From the NCBI GenBank assembly GCA_964059195.1, contig CAXKWD010000006.1:133926539-133990538 (forward strand): a stretch of DNA of 64,000 nucleotides, given 5' to 3'. The notes below the pieces were generated by a model. The model made no database searches, was not told where the DNA came from, and saw only the letters and a program-made list of their open reading frames with translations. Positions 11,131-21,842 of the stretch are shown here, in pieces; within the stretch, counting starts at the first letter, position 1; each line of letters opens with the position of its first letter. A program made the translations under genes and the position numbers. This DNA is from Ectobius pallidus. Taxonomy: Eukaryota > Arthropoda > Insecta > Blattodea > Ectobiidae.

Positions 11131-13342
11131 AAGAAAGAAATAAGAAATTACCTTGATGGTGCGCTTTCAATCTCGTGGCGGCCATTTTCAGGATATTACA
11201 ATAATAGTGGGTGTTGTCAGAAATATTAATGAACAGGCCTACTTTATAAATTTACATTAAATCGGTATGTAACGATCTAGGAAAAGATAAAACCAACACT
11301 TACAAATAAGGCTCATTAACAAATCACTGACGTTTTCGTGTATCTTCAACTAATTTTTACATGCACAAAATATAAGCTCACTGAACTACAGAAATAAGTT
11401 ATAGGCTACGCATAAAATCGATGATGTCTTTACTTGGACATGAGAAGAGTGACAAATTACAGGCTTTTATCATAAATGAGTTTTGTATAGCATGTCGCTA
11501 GGCAACAAGTGGCATATTTTGAAACGTATATGCCTACTTTACTTATCCTTTTTTGTGGTAGAATCGCACTATTTTGTTACAACAGCAGAAAACTGATCCA
11601 TAATCGAAATTATTGTAACAAATTTTACTTAATTCTGGTGCCTAATCTTGCATAAATTATGAACTTTATTAAGTCTCTGCATTTCAAATACCTAACACTA
11701 TTTTAAATATTTAAAGCTGTCATTTATACAGATTTTACATAATCGGTGTGTCGGAAATATTTGGAATGATTCCTGGTGAATACAGGCTATATTATTTTAT
11801 TTTTTCCAATACAATGGCATCAGTTCATTTCAACATGATTGACCACGGGGTCCTGAATATGGTTACTGTATGCCTCGGTATTTACAATATTAACAATATA
11901 ATTTCACAATGAAGACACTGGTTTCAGCTACTTACTTCTCCTGGAGGAGCATTAATAAAGTGTCAGTTATTTTTCACTTCATAAGTTTAATGCATAGTTC
12001 ATTTATCAGTAAAGACTTGAAGTAAATAAGAACTTAAGTATCTTTTTCAATTAGTGTCTTGTTTTTATAATAGGCCTAATCGAAGTCCAAACTCATACAT
12101 ATATCCTTTTTCTTTTTGATATTAACATTTTGCGGTATTCTGTAAGAGATTCAAAGTGCATTACAACATTTTTCTAATATTTTGCAAATGTATTGAACTC
12201 TATGTAGGCTAGATATCCAGTGCAAGTTTTTAGTTAACGTTTTAATGCAGAGTGTCCTATTGTCTTTCAGGTAATTTAAATGAAATGAAGTTCATGTTTT
12301 CAAGAGACTTGCAGGAAAACTTTTTATTCCCAAAGAGTTCAAAAAATGAACTTTGATCATAATTTCTTTCAAGTTTTTAAAAATAATTTTGGGAGTTTAA
12401 CAGAGAGACGAAATAAGTAAAAATATATAACTCGAAATTAAATATAGTTTTAGCGCTTGTGCATTAGTTTTAAATAGGCTTAAGATACTAAATTCGGATT
12501 TCTAGGGACATTCCAGTAGGAATTCTAGGAATAAAATGAAAGACAAAACTTTTCAAGGCAGAAACTTAACAATAACCAGTTTTTCGCCAGAAACGCATTC
12601 TCATTTAGGCTATACGTTATCAGTAATTTAAACATCTTATATTTTTCAAAATTACAAACAAATCATAAATCATTATAACCGTATTATTTTAGGTATATAA
12701 GAAATTGCCTTACAACTATGTACTTTTTGATACCTTGCTGAAAAAATGTACTATTTCTTAACATTTCGCTCGTAAAATAATACAGCTTTTGAATTTATTT
12801 CGAAAATTAATTTATCGATATTAGAAGACATGGAGATATATTTGTATATTTTCCCTGAAGAATTATTTCTATTTGAAACCTTTTTACGTGCTGCAACTCA
12901 TTAAATTCCTAAAATCAAGCGTTCAATTTGACCCTCTTTGATTGTAGTCAATTGGAAAAACATATTTCGTATAAGTAATAAGAAACCCTTCTTTCTGTAG
13001 ACACTAATGACAAAATAAAAAGTGGCTTTATAAAATAAAATATACTGTGTTTCTATCCATGATGTTGAGCAAAAGTTAATACATTCTACTAGGTCTACAA
13101 CAATGGATAAAGATGATCGCTTTCAGATTAACAATTACACAGGTAGATAGACTTCTAAATTTAATATGTATGCTCACATAATACTGTTTCTGGTAAAACT
13201 AATATTTTTAGATCGTATAGTTTGTAAAAGATGCACTCCATTCCAGTATCAGTTCAAAGTGCATATGAACTTACATCCAGATTGTAAAAGATTACTCGTC
13301 AATGAGATCCGAGAGACTTAACGGAATTCCGTTACATTTGTA
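11131..13342. other. Unassigned DNA downstream of the receptor gene
   Basis: AT-rich sequence with no repeat ends, exons or RNA genes that I can recognise. The nearer part could be 3' untranslated sequence of the receptor (minus strand). AATAAA signals in that orientation occur near 12795 and 12320, too far away to assign with confidence. Confidence 0.35.
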
Positions 13343-13586
13343 TAATTGAAAAGTTTACTTTTATAAGGGTCTAAGTGCCACAATCATGATTGCGTAGAAA
13401 ACGAGACATACAACCACAGAAAGATAGACATAGTGCTATATCTTGTAATTTAATTGTTGCTAACGTGGCTTTCCCTGGACCTTGGACCCTTTTGAAATGC
13501 ATTGGTCTGGTTACATAGATCAAATTATCATCTGAAAAATCATGATTTTGGCACTTAGACCCTTATAAAAGTAAACGCTTCAATTA
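13343..13586. mobile_element. MITE with about 49-bp inverted ends, 3' of the receptor
   Basis: Bases 13343-13391 and 13538-13586 are inverted repeats with about three mismatches. The core is TTATAAGGGTCTAAGTGCCA. The 244-bp unit has no coding content, and its target duplication is unclear. It lies about 195 bp beyond the receptor stop codon, so it may be transcribed as a hairpin within that gene's 3' untranslated region. Confidence 0.85.
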
Positions 13587-13780
13587 CTCTTCAACCTTCT
13601 TAAATATCAAATTGACTTAAATTTTTCTTAACGTATCTCTGCCACTTTCATCATAATGTGCTGCCAGTCTTTCAGAATAACAGCCATGTTTACTGATAAG
13701 ATAACGAGGCAAAGGAGATTGGCACACACGTGCATGAGTACAGCATGCAAATAGCAATATAGATAACTCACCCCTGCCGA

Positions 13781-15151
13781 TTATAATGTCTCCCTTATCA
13801 CGCACGCCAGTGGGGTGGTGGTGTCTTTGCTGATCTTCTTGTCGGTCGCTGCTGCGGTTAGGTGCAGATGCACGGAGTCATCCTCAGTAGAGTAGGTGGC
13901 TGCAGGAATTAGAACGGTCTCCACGTCAACATGATCCAGTTTGTTGGCCAATGGCAAAGCGTTCACTGCGGCGTTTTCCTCAGTCTTGGACTTCACTGGT
14001 TCCTGTATCCTCACAGATCCTGCCCTGTGTATTGTTGAAGTTGGCAGCAGTGTCTCCTGCATGGTCTCGTTGCCATTGCATGTCCTCTCTGACCTCCATC
14101 CACCAGCCCTTCCCATATTCCCTGACGCCGGTCTTCCAGCTGAAGGATCGAAGCAAGGAAGTACTTGTTTAAACTCTTTCCGAAAGTTTTCGTTGAGCCA
14201 GGCGTAAAGAAAAGGATTGTAACATGTAGAGCTCATTGCGATGGCATGGACCATGAAGAAACAGAGGTTGTAGTATTTCCAAGAACCAATGGGAATGTAA
14301 ACATCATTAAGTAGGTTAACAACATTGAGTGGAAGCCAAGAAACACCAAATATCGTTACCATGGCGATAAGCATTCTATTCGTTCGTCTTTTCCTCTCTC
14401 TGTCGATCTCTTCCTTGCGAGAGTTCTTGGAACCTGGCTTAGACCTGGCTCTATCATTGAGTTTGAGTGACACCCTGATGTAGCAGAAGGCAATCACAAT
14501 GAAGGGCAGGACAAACTGCATGGAAGTTGTGAAGGCACCGTACAACTGTCGGAACTGCTCTGATGGCCACGATTCTTCGCAATAGTATCGACCATCGTAG
14601 TAATTATGGCGGATATATATTCCATAAGGTAGGGTAACTAGCAGAGAAAACATCCAGATGCTCATAATGATGATGATACAAGTAAGAAGCTGCATTCTTT
14701 GCTGGAAAGGATAGATGATCACGAAGAAGCGGTCTATGGCGATTGAAGTAAGCGTCAGAGTAGATATGTACACACTGACACCTTGAGCGCAAGATACAAG
14801 GCGACACAAAATTCCCCCAAAAATCCATTGTCCCAAGAAAGTGTACAAGGGAGTGAAAGGGACAGCTAGAATACATAACAGTATATCAGAAAGAGCCAAG
14901 TTGGTGATGAAATAATTGGTAACTGTCTGCATCGCTCTGTTTCGGCCAACCACATAACACACTAAGACATTGCCGAAAACTCCCAAGATGAAGATGGTAG
15001 TGTATAGGATACAGAATAGTACTTGTACCGCTTGATCGTGGATAATATCATACTGGAGTACTGTCACATTGCTTGTGTCATTTGAATACGGGAGACTGGT
15101 AGAGTTATCCCCATCACTGGAGGGTTCCGTCGAGGACAGGGACTGATTCAT
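13781..15151 (-). CDS. sNPFR: Short neuropeptide F receptor (class A GPCR), complete coding region in one exon
   Basis: This is a plasma-membrane receptor for short neuropeptide F, which in insects modulates feeding, growth and hormone release. The 456-residue protein has seven membrane segments: TM1 about 43-68, TM2 75-102, TM3 113-146, TM4 157-180, TM5 205-230, TM6 258-282, TM7 293-318. Visible landmarks are N61, D89 in LALSD, disulfide cysteines C116 and C191, DRF (140-142) in place of DRY, FGVSWLP in TM6, NPFLY (312-316), and C333 as a palmitoylation candidate. N-glycosylation sites are N2, N16, N24 and N28. Phrases such as NRAMQTVTN and SSTCYNPFLYAWLNENFRKEFK match the sNPF receptor family rather than the NPF or RYamide receptors. 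I chose the ATG at 15149-15151: its context is AAA-ATG, and the upstream in-frame extension has only a GTG. The second extracellular loop is short compared with Drosophila. The frame is intact. An alternative spliced C-terminus cannot be excluded. Confidence 0.93.
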   Translation of the reverse strand: MNQSLSSTEPSSDGDNSTSLPYSNDTSNVTVLQYDIIHDQAVQVLFCILYTTIFILGVFGNVLVCYVVGRNRAMQTVTNYFITNLALSDILLCILAVPFTPLYTFLGQWIFGGILCRLVSCAQGVSVYISTLTLTSIAIDRFFVIIYPFQQRMQLLTCIIIIMSIWMFSLLVTLPYGIYIRHNYYDGRYYCEESWPSEQFRQLYGAFTTSMQFVLPFIVIAFCYIRVSLKLNDRARSKPGSKNSRKEEIDRERKRRTNRMLIAMVTIFGVSWLPLNVVNLLNDVYIPIGSWKYYNLCFFMVHAIAMSSTCYNPFLYAWLNENFRKEFKQVLPCFDPSAGRPASGNMGRAGGWRSERTCNGNETMQETLLPTSTIHRAGSVRIQEPVKSKTEENAAVNALPLANKLDHVDVETVLIPAATYSTEDDSVHLHLTAAATDKKISKDTTTPLACVIRETL

Positions 15152-15152
15152 T

Positions 15153-15198
15153 TTACGATTTTCGAACGGCACACTTTGAATTAAACATAGCACAACAT
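15153..15198 (-). promoter_or_regulatory. Two short upstream ORFs in the receptor leader
   Basis: If the leader is colinear, two ATGs precede the receptor start: a 5-codon ORF at 15198-15181 and an 11-codon ORF at 15188-15153. The second ends in TAA one base before the main ATG. They overlap in different frames. Such uORFs commonly reduce translation of receptor mRNAs, but whether they are transcribed depends on where the transcription start and any leader intron lie, which I cannot see. Confidence 0.5.
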
Positions 15199-17340
15199 TT
15201 TAAAACTGGATTCAATAGTTTGTAATTCACACAACTTATTGTTTTTTTCTTCTGTCTTTCATGGAAGAACCATTTTATTCCTTAAAATGTAAATACTGCA
15301 ACTCAGCTTACTGCCAACAAATAATTAATTGAATTCCTTTCAGGTGTTCGAAGTTTATTACATTTTTAAGATAAGGAGATAATATAGTAGTTCACCCGGC
15401 ACGGAATACAACATCGGACAGTTTATAAATTTTCGTTTGAAACCTGCAATTTTAGTATATGTACCTTCTGTACAGATATCAATCGTATTTAACTAATTTG
15501 GAATTTTTAAACAAGCATTTTTACTGTACAAATAATGAATTTTAAATAACTGTTTGTAACTCTACTAATGTTTATGCTTTTGTTCAATTTAGATTCGTTG
15601 AGTTTATCAACAAACAGTATATAATGATTTCACAAACCATTTAATGAACTTTCGAATTGAAGCTTGAATTTGTGTTGTTTGTGCTCTTTTTTTTTTTCCT
15701 TCCCTAAACAGCAATCACACATAAATCACACTTAACAATGACAGTGAATAAATATATCAACAGCACTAGAGTTGAACAATTAATTGATCCAATACGTAGA
15801 GTTAGGGAGAGAAAACCCTTGCACCCTGCTGTTCCAGACAATCAATCACGTCTCCTCTTTAAGTCACCATGCAAAACAGTTCTCTGCATCGTCCTCGTTC
15901 GTAATCCAAATCTAAATAACAAAGCATATTACAAAACCTCCTCGCAGCACGACTGGAATCACTAAACGGAGAAGCGACGTCATTAGTCTAGGCTCCATGG
16001 AAACAGCATTCGTATTATGTACAAAAATAAAATTCCCCCTCACGTAATAATTTCTGAGAAGTGTATCTACAATTCTGAAAACCGTGCTCAGAAAACACTT
16101 TCAAATCTATTACACCTGATGGCTTATGCTCAGCATTAGCATTGAGATTATTAATTCATGAACAATAAAGTAATGTGTCATTGTCGTTTCCCGTGAGCAA
16201 GATAGCAAAAGCCTAATTGTTTCTCTTTTTTAAATCTAGAGTGTTTTTAAAACTCCCGGAATTGGGTGTGCGACGGACGGGAGATGATTGGGTCTGGGAC
16301 CACCTGTTGAGCTAGCTAAATCTCTTTCAGCTGTTATGAAGCACAAGAACTGCTGGCCATGGCCAGATCAAACATTTTGTTCCACTTGTTGTAGCATGTG
16401 ATGTGATGTAAACATACTATAGTTGCCAAGTCTCTGCCATTAGGGATGGTGGATCACGTGTCATGAAACATGTTCTAAGACAGAGGTCAAAAGTGTTATA
16501 AGAACGAGTTGTACAGAATTTCTCTTGGACCGTATGGGGCAAACAATACTGACATTCGGAATTCTTACAAGAAAAAGAGAGTAGTATTTTATTTCCAGTA
16601 AACGAAGGTTTCAATTCCTGAATTTCATTGTAAATAGCATCGCAGCGATAAACAATCCTCTAAGGTTTCGTACACTTTTTAATCCAAATCAATTATCGTA
16701 GTTTATTTACGTTAGTCCTCCCTGAAAACAGTGTTCAATAGAGTTCGCTTTCGGCAGTAATAGAAGAACCGGAAAAACCTTCCATATAACACTGATAAAA
16801 ATTCGTAATTATAGTAAAAGTTTCATCCTTCATTTCCTATAACGATGCAATCAATACCAGATTTAGAGTTCCATACTTTTATCTTTTGTTTATCTTTCCT
16901 GTTTTTATCGTTCATACACCACGCCAAACTTCCCACATTCAGGAAATCAATAAAAATACAACCTTCTTTGACGATAACGGTTAACAGCGATTCACAATGT
17001 GACTCAGTCAGATGATTAATACAAAATACCGACAGTCATTAATTTTCCCGAAGGTAAAGTCTGAAAATTACTTTAGCACACGAAAAAGTTTTTACTATTT
17101 TTCTGTAGACATGTATATAGTCCGTTCAGTTTTTATTCAGTTCCTCGTATCACATAAAATAAGTTTCGGGTAATTAAACAAGAAGTCTGGATTCTTTTAA
17201 CCATTCATCTGATATAATTCTTTCATTTTTAAGTTTCGATTTAAATAAATGGGCTGTTTATAATTTATTTACTGTGTATATGCTTTTAAGAATAGTTTTT
17301 GTTTACAAGAATTAGGATAGTATAAGCTTTTGAAAATAGC
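15199..17340. other. Unassigned DNA upstream of the receptor
   Basis: Probably receptor leader, intron or intergenic sequence. No second exon, repeat end or RNA gene is recognised. The open frame 15738-15965 (+) is unlike any protein I know. Confidence 0.35.
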
Positions 17341-17369
17341 TAACACCATCTTATATTGGATTAAGTTCC

Positions 17370-17590
17370 TCACAGCAGTCTTCGCTTCGAGTCCCGTGAC
17401 ACCACTTATCACTAGCGGCACATGAGAAATGAGCTGGAGGCTAGCAGAGTGGGTACTTCTCCCGCACCACAGTCTAGGACCGACTGGTAACAGATGAAAG
17501 CGCCGTCGCGTACGGATGCTGTACCGTATATTCCTGACGCTCCACGCGCATGGCGTCAGCTGTCTAATCCGACCCTCCCCCTCCATTGGG
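17370..17590 (-). promoter_or_regulatory. CpG-richer block; possible distal leader exon or promoter of the receptor
   Basis: About 200 bp stand out from the AT-rich surroundings by GC and CpG content (for example GCGCCGTCGCGTACGG on the plus strand). They lie 2.2 kb upstream of the receptor start. An untranslated first exon or promoter is plausible for a neuropeptide receptor, but there is no clear TATA box, initiator or splice donor. The 105-codon minus frame across it matches nothing I know and starts on a weak context. This is a position-based guess. Confidence 0.2.
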
Positions 17591-17864
17591 CGCCGATATT
17601 ATGACCAAACACTATTCTCTATTTTTTAAGAGTACTAATAATTCTTATTTTCCAATATCTCACTAGATTATAGGCCTTTTCTCAGTGTTACACATTTGGT
17701 AAAATATACAAATTTTATTTAATGTAGACTTAATTAGGTGTAGTGTAATTAGGCCTACGTCTAGTATTATATCTAGTGTATTCTTATTTCTTGTAGGCCT
17801 ACAAGCGTATTTTTTGTTCGACCTTACTGCAATACATGTGACGTACATGTATCGTACTATTAGC

Positions 17865-18400
17865 CTACATGTGATGTAACGGTATCATAATGATTCCTTC
17901 TCGATAGAGATTTTCATTATAACACAGTTGTAGTATCGATTATTATCGAATAAGGAGAGATCTTGAAACCTTGAGAGCAGCAAATGAAACTGCGTAATAA
18001 ACAGCCTGTATTTAAAATAAAATTATGTTCGTATTTAGTTTAATATTATACTAAATTGGGTACATTTCGTCTTGTAAAAATCAATTCGTTTCAAGAAAAC
18101 TGCCAAGAACAAGCATCGACTTGACCGTACGCTATCAGCTGCCATCTATCGCAGCAGACAAGAACTACGAGAACTTTCTAACAGCTGATAGCAACGACCA
18201 ACCGATTTTTTGTTTTTTGTTTTTTGTGAATCTGAATTATGGTCAACAAAAACAGTCGTATGCAACTTGCCTATAATGATAATTGAGATGTTCGTATGAA
18301 AATTATGAAACTCGCTTTGCTCTTTTCATAAACATACTCGTATTTAATTAAAGCCATTATAGGTTCATTGCTTAATGTGTTAGTGTTTGTTCCTTTTTTT
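17865..18400 (+). repeat. Dispersed repeat R, copy 2
   Basis: This is the fullest uninterrupted copy in direct orientation. It starts around gtaacggtatcataatg and ends around cattataggttcattgcttaatg. It aligns with 3595-3922 plus 4542-4605, and with the inverse of 34712-35450. It shows that repeat R crosses the hAT insertion point in copy 1. No coding capacity was seen. Confidence 0.75.
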
Positions 18401-18415
18401 AAATTCAGTCTCTAA

Positions 18416-18482
18416 ATGAGTGTAAAATTAGACCTTATGGCCTTAACTCTTCCACATGAAAATAAATTATTATTATTGTTGT
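18416..18482 (+). repeat. LINE 3' end-like segment
   Basis: The block accttatggccttaactc followed by an AT repeat resembles the block at about 32985-33010 (gccttatggccttaactcc), which ends a clear LINE fragment. This is probably a severely 5'-truncated LINE copy. Confidence 0.5.
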
Positions 18483-18483
18483 T

Positions 18484-19262
18484 ATTTAGAGTAAGTTTTA
18501 CTTTTGTGTAAGCATGTGCGTGACAGAGAGAGGGGGAGAGAGAGGGGAGAGAGAGCTAAATATTTAACATAGTTATTTCATAAGAAATTGTCTTTCTTAA
18601 TTTATCGGGATGGTGTTGCTAAATATGAGTTCGCAGGACTGAACTCGCTCCCCGGTACCTCGAATTTTTATGAGGTATGGAGGTCTGGAAAATGGTGCAT
18701 TCAGCCTCGTGAGGACAATTATTCAGGAGCTAATTGAATAAAGAACTCCGGATTAGGAAACCGACATTTAACAGTTGTAGGAATTGACATGCTGAACACA
18801 AATCTCTGAGTCTGCTTACGAAGTCTTATGACGAGGTGGATTACCTAGCAGTCAGACATTAGTCTTTGTCCTTTCTAGGAACTAATGAAATTCTTATTTC
18901 CCATTATTTAAAGCAAGTTTTATTTGTGTGTAAGGGGTGTGTTTTGGAGAGAGGGGAGCGAGAGACATGAAATAAAGTTCAGTACCTTATTTAATATAAT
19001 TAAAATGCCCTGGTTCATTTATTGGAATAATGTTGTTAAATAAGGATCTACCGGACCGAATTCGAACCCCGGTAACTCTACAGATTTTTCTGAAATAGAG
19101 AAGTAGGGAATGGGGTGCATTCAGCATCGTGAGAACAACTGAGGAGCTATTTGAATAAAGAAGTAGGGACCCATTAAGAAAATCGACATTAGCCAAATAG
19201 GTCAAAAGACGGGGTTTGGTGTAGCAGCAATCGGACGATAGGTCTTGTGCTTGTTAGAGGTG
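18484..19262 (+). repeat. Diverged tandem segmental duplication (about 418 and 359 bp)
   Basis: Unit 1 (18484-18900) and unit 2 (18904-19262) start with ttatttagagtaagtttta and ttatttaaagcaagtttta, respectively. Both then show gtgtaag, a GA-rich run, an accggtaac or cccggtacc block, a ttttctgaaatag-like block, gtgcattcagc-tcgtgag, aggagct, and a -ttgaataaagaa block. The middle of each unit looks like SINE family A (compare 48859-49176), so an old SINE was duplicated together with its flank. Divergence is substantial. Confidence 0.65.
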
Positions 19263-20265
19263 TCATGCCTTGAAGCTTAATTTTGTTAATTATTAAGAAA
19301 TCAGAATATAGCCTGTAGTTTTCGTTGTAGGCCTATACAAAAGTAAAGTACTAAACATGTACTGGTAACTCAATTAGGCCTATAATATACCAAAGACCTA
19401 AATTGACCTCAACACTATAACAACTTATATATTGTAACTTAATTTGTTGTAGATCCTGCTGAAGGATTACATAGCCTGTATGGGGCAAAATATTACAGTC
19501 TACATAATAACTCTTGAATATTATGGATGGATGGATGATTATCTTGATAGTCTTCATGACTATCTTAATCTCCAGTATATAATTCCAGTAAAAATGCAAT
19601 GTGAATCTTCTTCAGTGAAAGCAAAATCCTTGAAGCTTATAGCTTAAACCCATTATGGAATGTAAATGGCGCCTGCAAGCACGGGGAAATAGTCTTCTTT
19701 CTGAGAAACAAATGCGTTTAATTACGTATTCATTGTCTTCCACTAATGTTCACACTTAGCTGGCTCTCTACAAGAACAGCTTTCAGCGTTCTCAAGAAGA
19801 ATAAGAGGTTTCTCGTACTAATGTGAAGACATAGATTCAAAGAACCACGATTATGACGTATATTCAAACTGGTCCTTTTACTCCTAAGGCCTTGCTTCAA
19901 ATATTTTACAGTGGGTCTCCATTTTTATCTTTGGCATATTGTTTCAGCTATTTAATTACCGGAATTCAGTGTTTTCCGAGATACTTTCAAGACATAGTAC
20001 AGTCTCAATTATCCGATCCTCCATTAACTGAGAGTCCACATTATGCGAGGAATATACAGTATTGTTTAATATATTTCGACCCTGTGTGTAGTATTTAATA
20101 ATATATTAGTTATGTACGAAGCGTGGTGTTTCTTCCTCTAATATTAACAGTGCCGCTTTGAGACTAAAAATGTTAGGTGCTAGGTGTACAATGGGCCCAG
20201 GCATGGAAGAAGTGCATAGGATGATTTTTTTTACGTTCCCTCTCTCTACCCTCAAACAAAATAAA
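19263..20265. other. Unassigned intergenic DNA
   Basis: Only short chance frames (for example 19853-20098) and no recognised repeats. Confidence 0.35.
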
Positions 20266-20267
20266 TA

Positions 20268-20400
20268 TATACGAGGGAGAATCAAATGAAAACCGCAATT
20301 AATTTTTTCTTCTATTTTACTTCAGGAAGAATATTTGCTTGTACATTATTTTCTACATTACCCCTCCCAGTTTAATGCACTTACGCCATCAGATTGGAAG
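20268..20400 (+). mobile_element. Possible mariner-type terminus remnant
   Basis: The sequence ACGAGGGAGAATCAAATGAAAA resembles the terminal repeat of some mariner elements (ACGAGGG...TCAAA). A following segment with cccctcccagtttaatgcac resembles sequence often seen just inside such ends. No opposite end or transposase was found. Confidence 0.3.
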
Positions 20401-21084
20401 TGCTTCGATACCTTAATATACCTTATATCTTAATATATCAAGATAATGTATAATCTTGACATTAGAATATATTATTTTTTAAAGGTTTCAATTTATATTT
20501 ATATATTTCAGACTAATTTTTTTGTATCTGACCTATGAGACGACCCCGAATTTTGGGGGCTTTCTTTTATGATTCAGCTATCGTCTTATCTATGGAAATA
20601 TACGGCACTCGATTATTAAAATCATTTGATTCTGCCCATCACTATAAATTACCATTGCATCTATTCGTTTAACCATACTTCGCAAAACATCTCATACCGT
20701 GAAAAAAAATTGCCTTGTTTTATACTCCATTCTTCGTATACATATATAGGCTACACATACATAGATAGCCTGCATATATACATAACACATACATACATAC
20801 ACATACAGATATCGTACTTCTGTGACGTCTACATTTTGGATGGATATAATTATCAGCCCTCAAGAGAAAAGGATAAATATGCATAAAATCCCACATACAC
20901 ACTTCTCAATGTGTTATGAGCGCTGTGGGCTGTTATCCAGAGCACCCGCATTTTGCCGGTAAATATACGTAAAGAAAACACAGAAAATAAATTTCACAAT
21001 ATACCAAAAAGTTAATCCAGTTTTTTACATTATACCACAGGTATCTGAGCTTCCTACAATAACATCCCACTATTTTTAAACTCG
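20401..21084. other. Unassigned intergenic DNA
   Basis: AT-rich, with an ATACATAC-type low-complexity tract at about 20735-20805. Nothing is recognised. Confidence 0.35.
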
Positions 21085-21503
21085 CAAAGAAGTAGGGAGG
21101 CATGTCTAAATCTATTACTGGATGAGCACAATTGGCACGGGTTATGTAAATTTCTGCAGAAAGTGAGATGTATGAGAGAAAGCCTAGATTTAGAGAATTA
21201 AGGAAATCTAAGTATTATTTTTTTTATTATTATTATTATTATCTTTTTGTTTTTTGTCTTAATAATGTCTATGTGTCTATGAAATTTTTACTTGTTTGGG
21301 GGTGGGGGGTTACGTCTGGGGTTATGTAAATAATAGAATATAGTTTTTTTTTCAATTGGGTTTTTTATGGGGTAATAATTTAAGTGTATGCAGTGAGCAC
21401 GTATGGTCGACACCGACCCGTGCGCCGGTTAATGTAAATAATGTGATTTATATGTGAGAATTTTTTTGTGAAAATAAATACACAGTACTACTACTACTAC
21501 TGC
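21085..21503 (+). repeat. Possible retroelement 3' end with trinucleotide tail
   Basis: A G/T-rich stretch leads to gaaaataaatacacag and then a (TAC)n run at 21487-21501. An AATAAA signal just before a simple-repeat tail is typical of a LINE or SINE 3' end. No coding part or second copy was seen in the window. Confidence 0.3.
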
Positions 21504-21639
21504 TTGCCATCAGCAGTAGTCTAATAATAACATGCAATGTAACGATTGATAATGCTGATTCATATTTTCAAAGGTACTATCCGATGTTTATCCTGTTGAA
21601 GATTCTCTGCCCTAAGGTGCTTTGCAGATGACAAGTCCT

Positions 21640-21842
21640 ATGTCCTTCAACTGCATAGATACGCGGTCCAATCAGAGACGGCGAGACGGAGGGAAGACTC
21701 TCACTGCTAGCGACAGTCTTTTAGCCCGTACACGTGATTGGCGGTGAAGGAAAATACTTCTCATTTGAAAAGTACTGTAGTATTGCTGACACCTACATAA
21801 GTAAAGTACCGGTATAAATTCTTATATTCAAATTCAGTCATG
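21640..21842 (+). promoter_or_regulatory. Promoter-like segment with CCAAT, CACGTG and TATA/initiator
   Basis: Within an AT-rich region there is a CCAAT box (near 21669), an inverted CCAAT (gattggc, near 21736) overlapping a CACGTG E-box, then TATAAA near 21813 and an initiator-like TTCAGTC about 25 bases further. No recognisable coding exon follows: the frame at 21880-22185 is unlike known proteins. This could be a solo promoter, a non-coding RNA start or chance. Confidence 0.25.

Noticed and set aside
15152..15193. Fourteen-residue N-terminal extension of the receptor
   Set aside because: It would start at GTG. The ATG at 15149-15151 has a good context and gives an N-terminus of normal type.
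17269..17586. 105-codon minus-strand ORF
   Set aside because: No family match or splice signals. It spans a CpG-richer block and then ordinary AT-rich DNA with no change in character.
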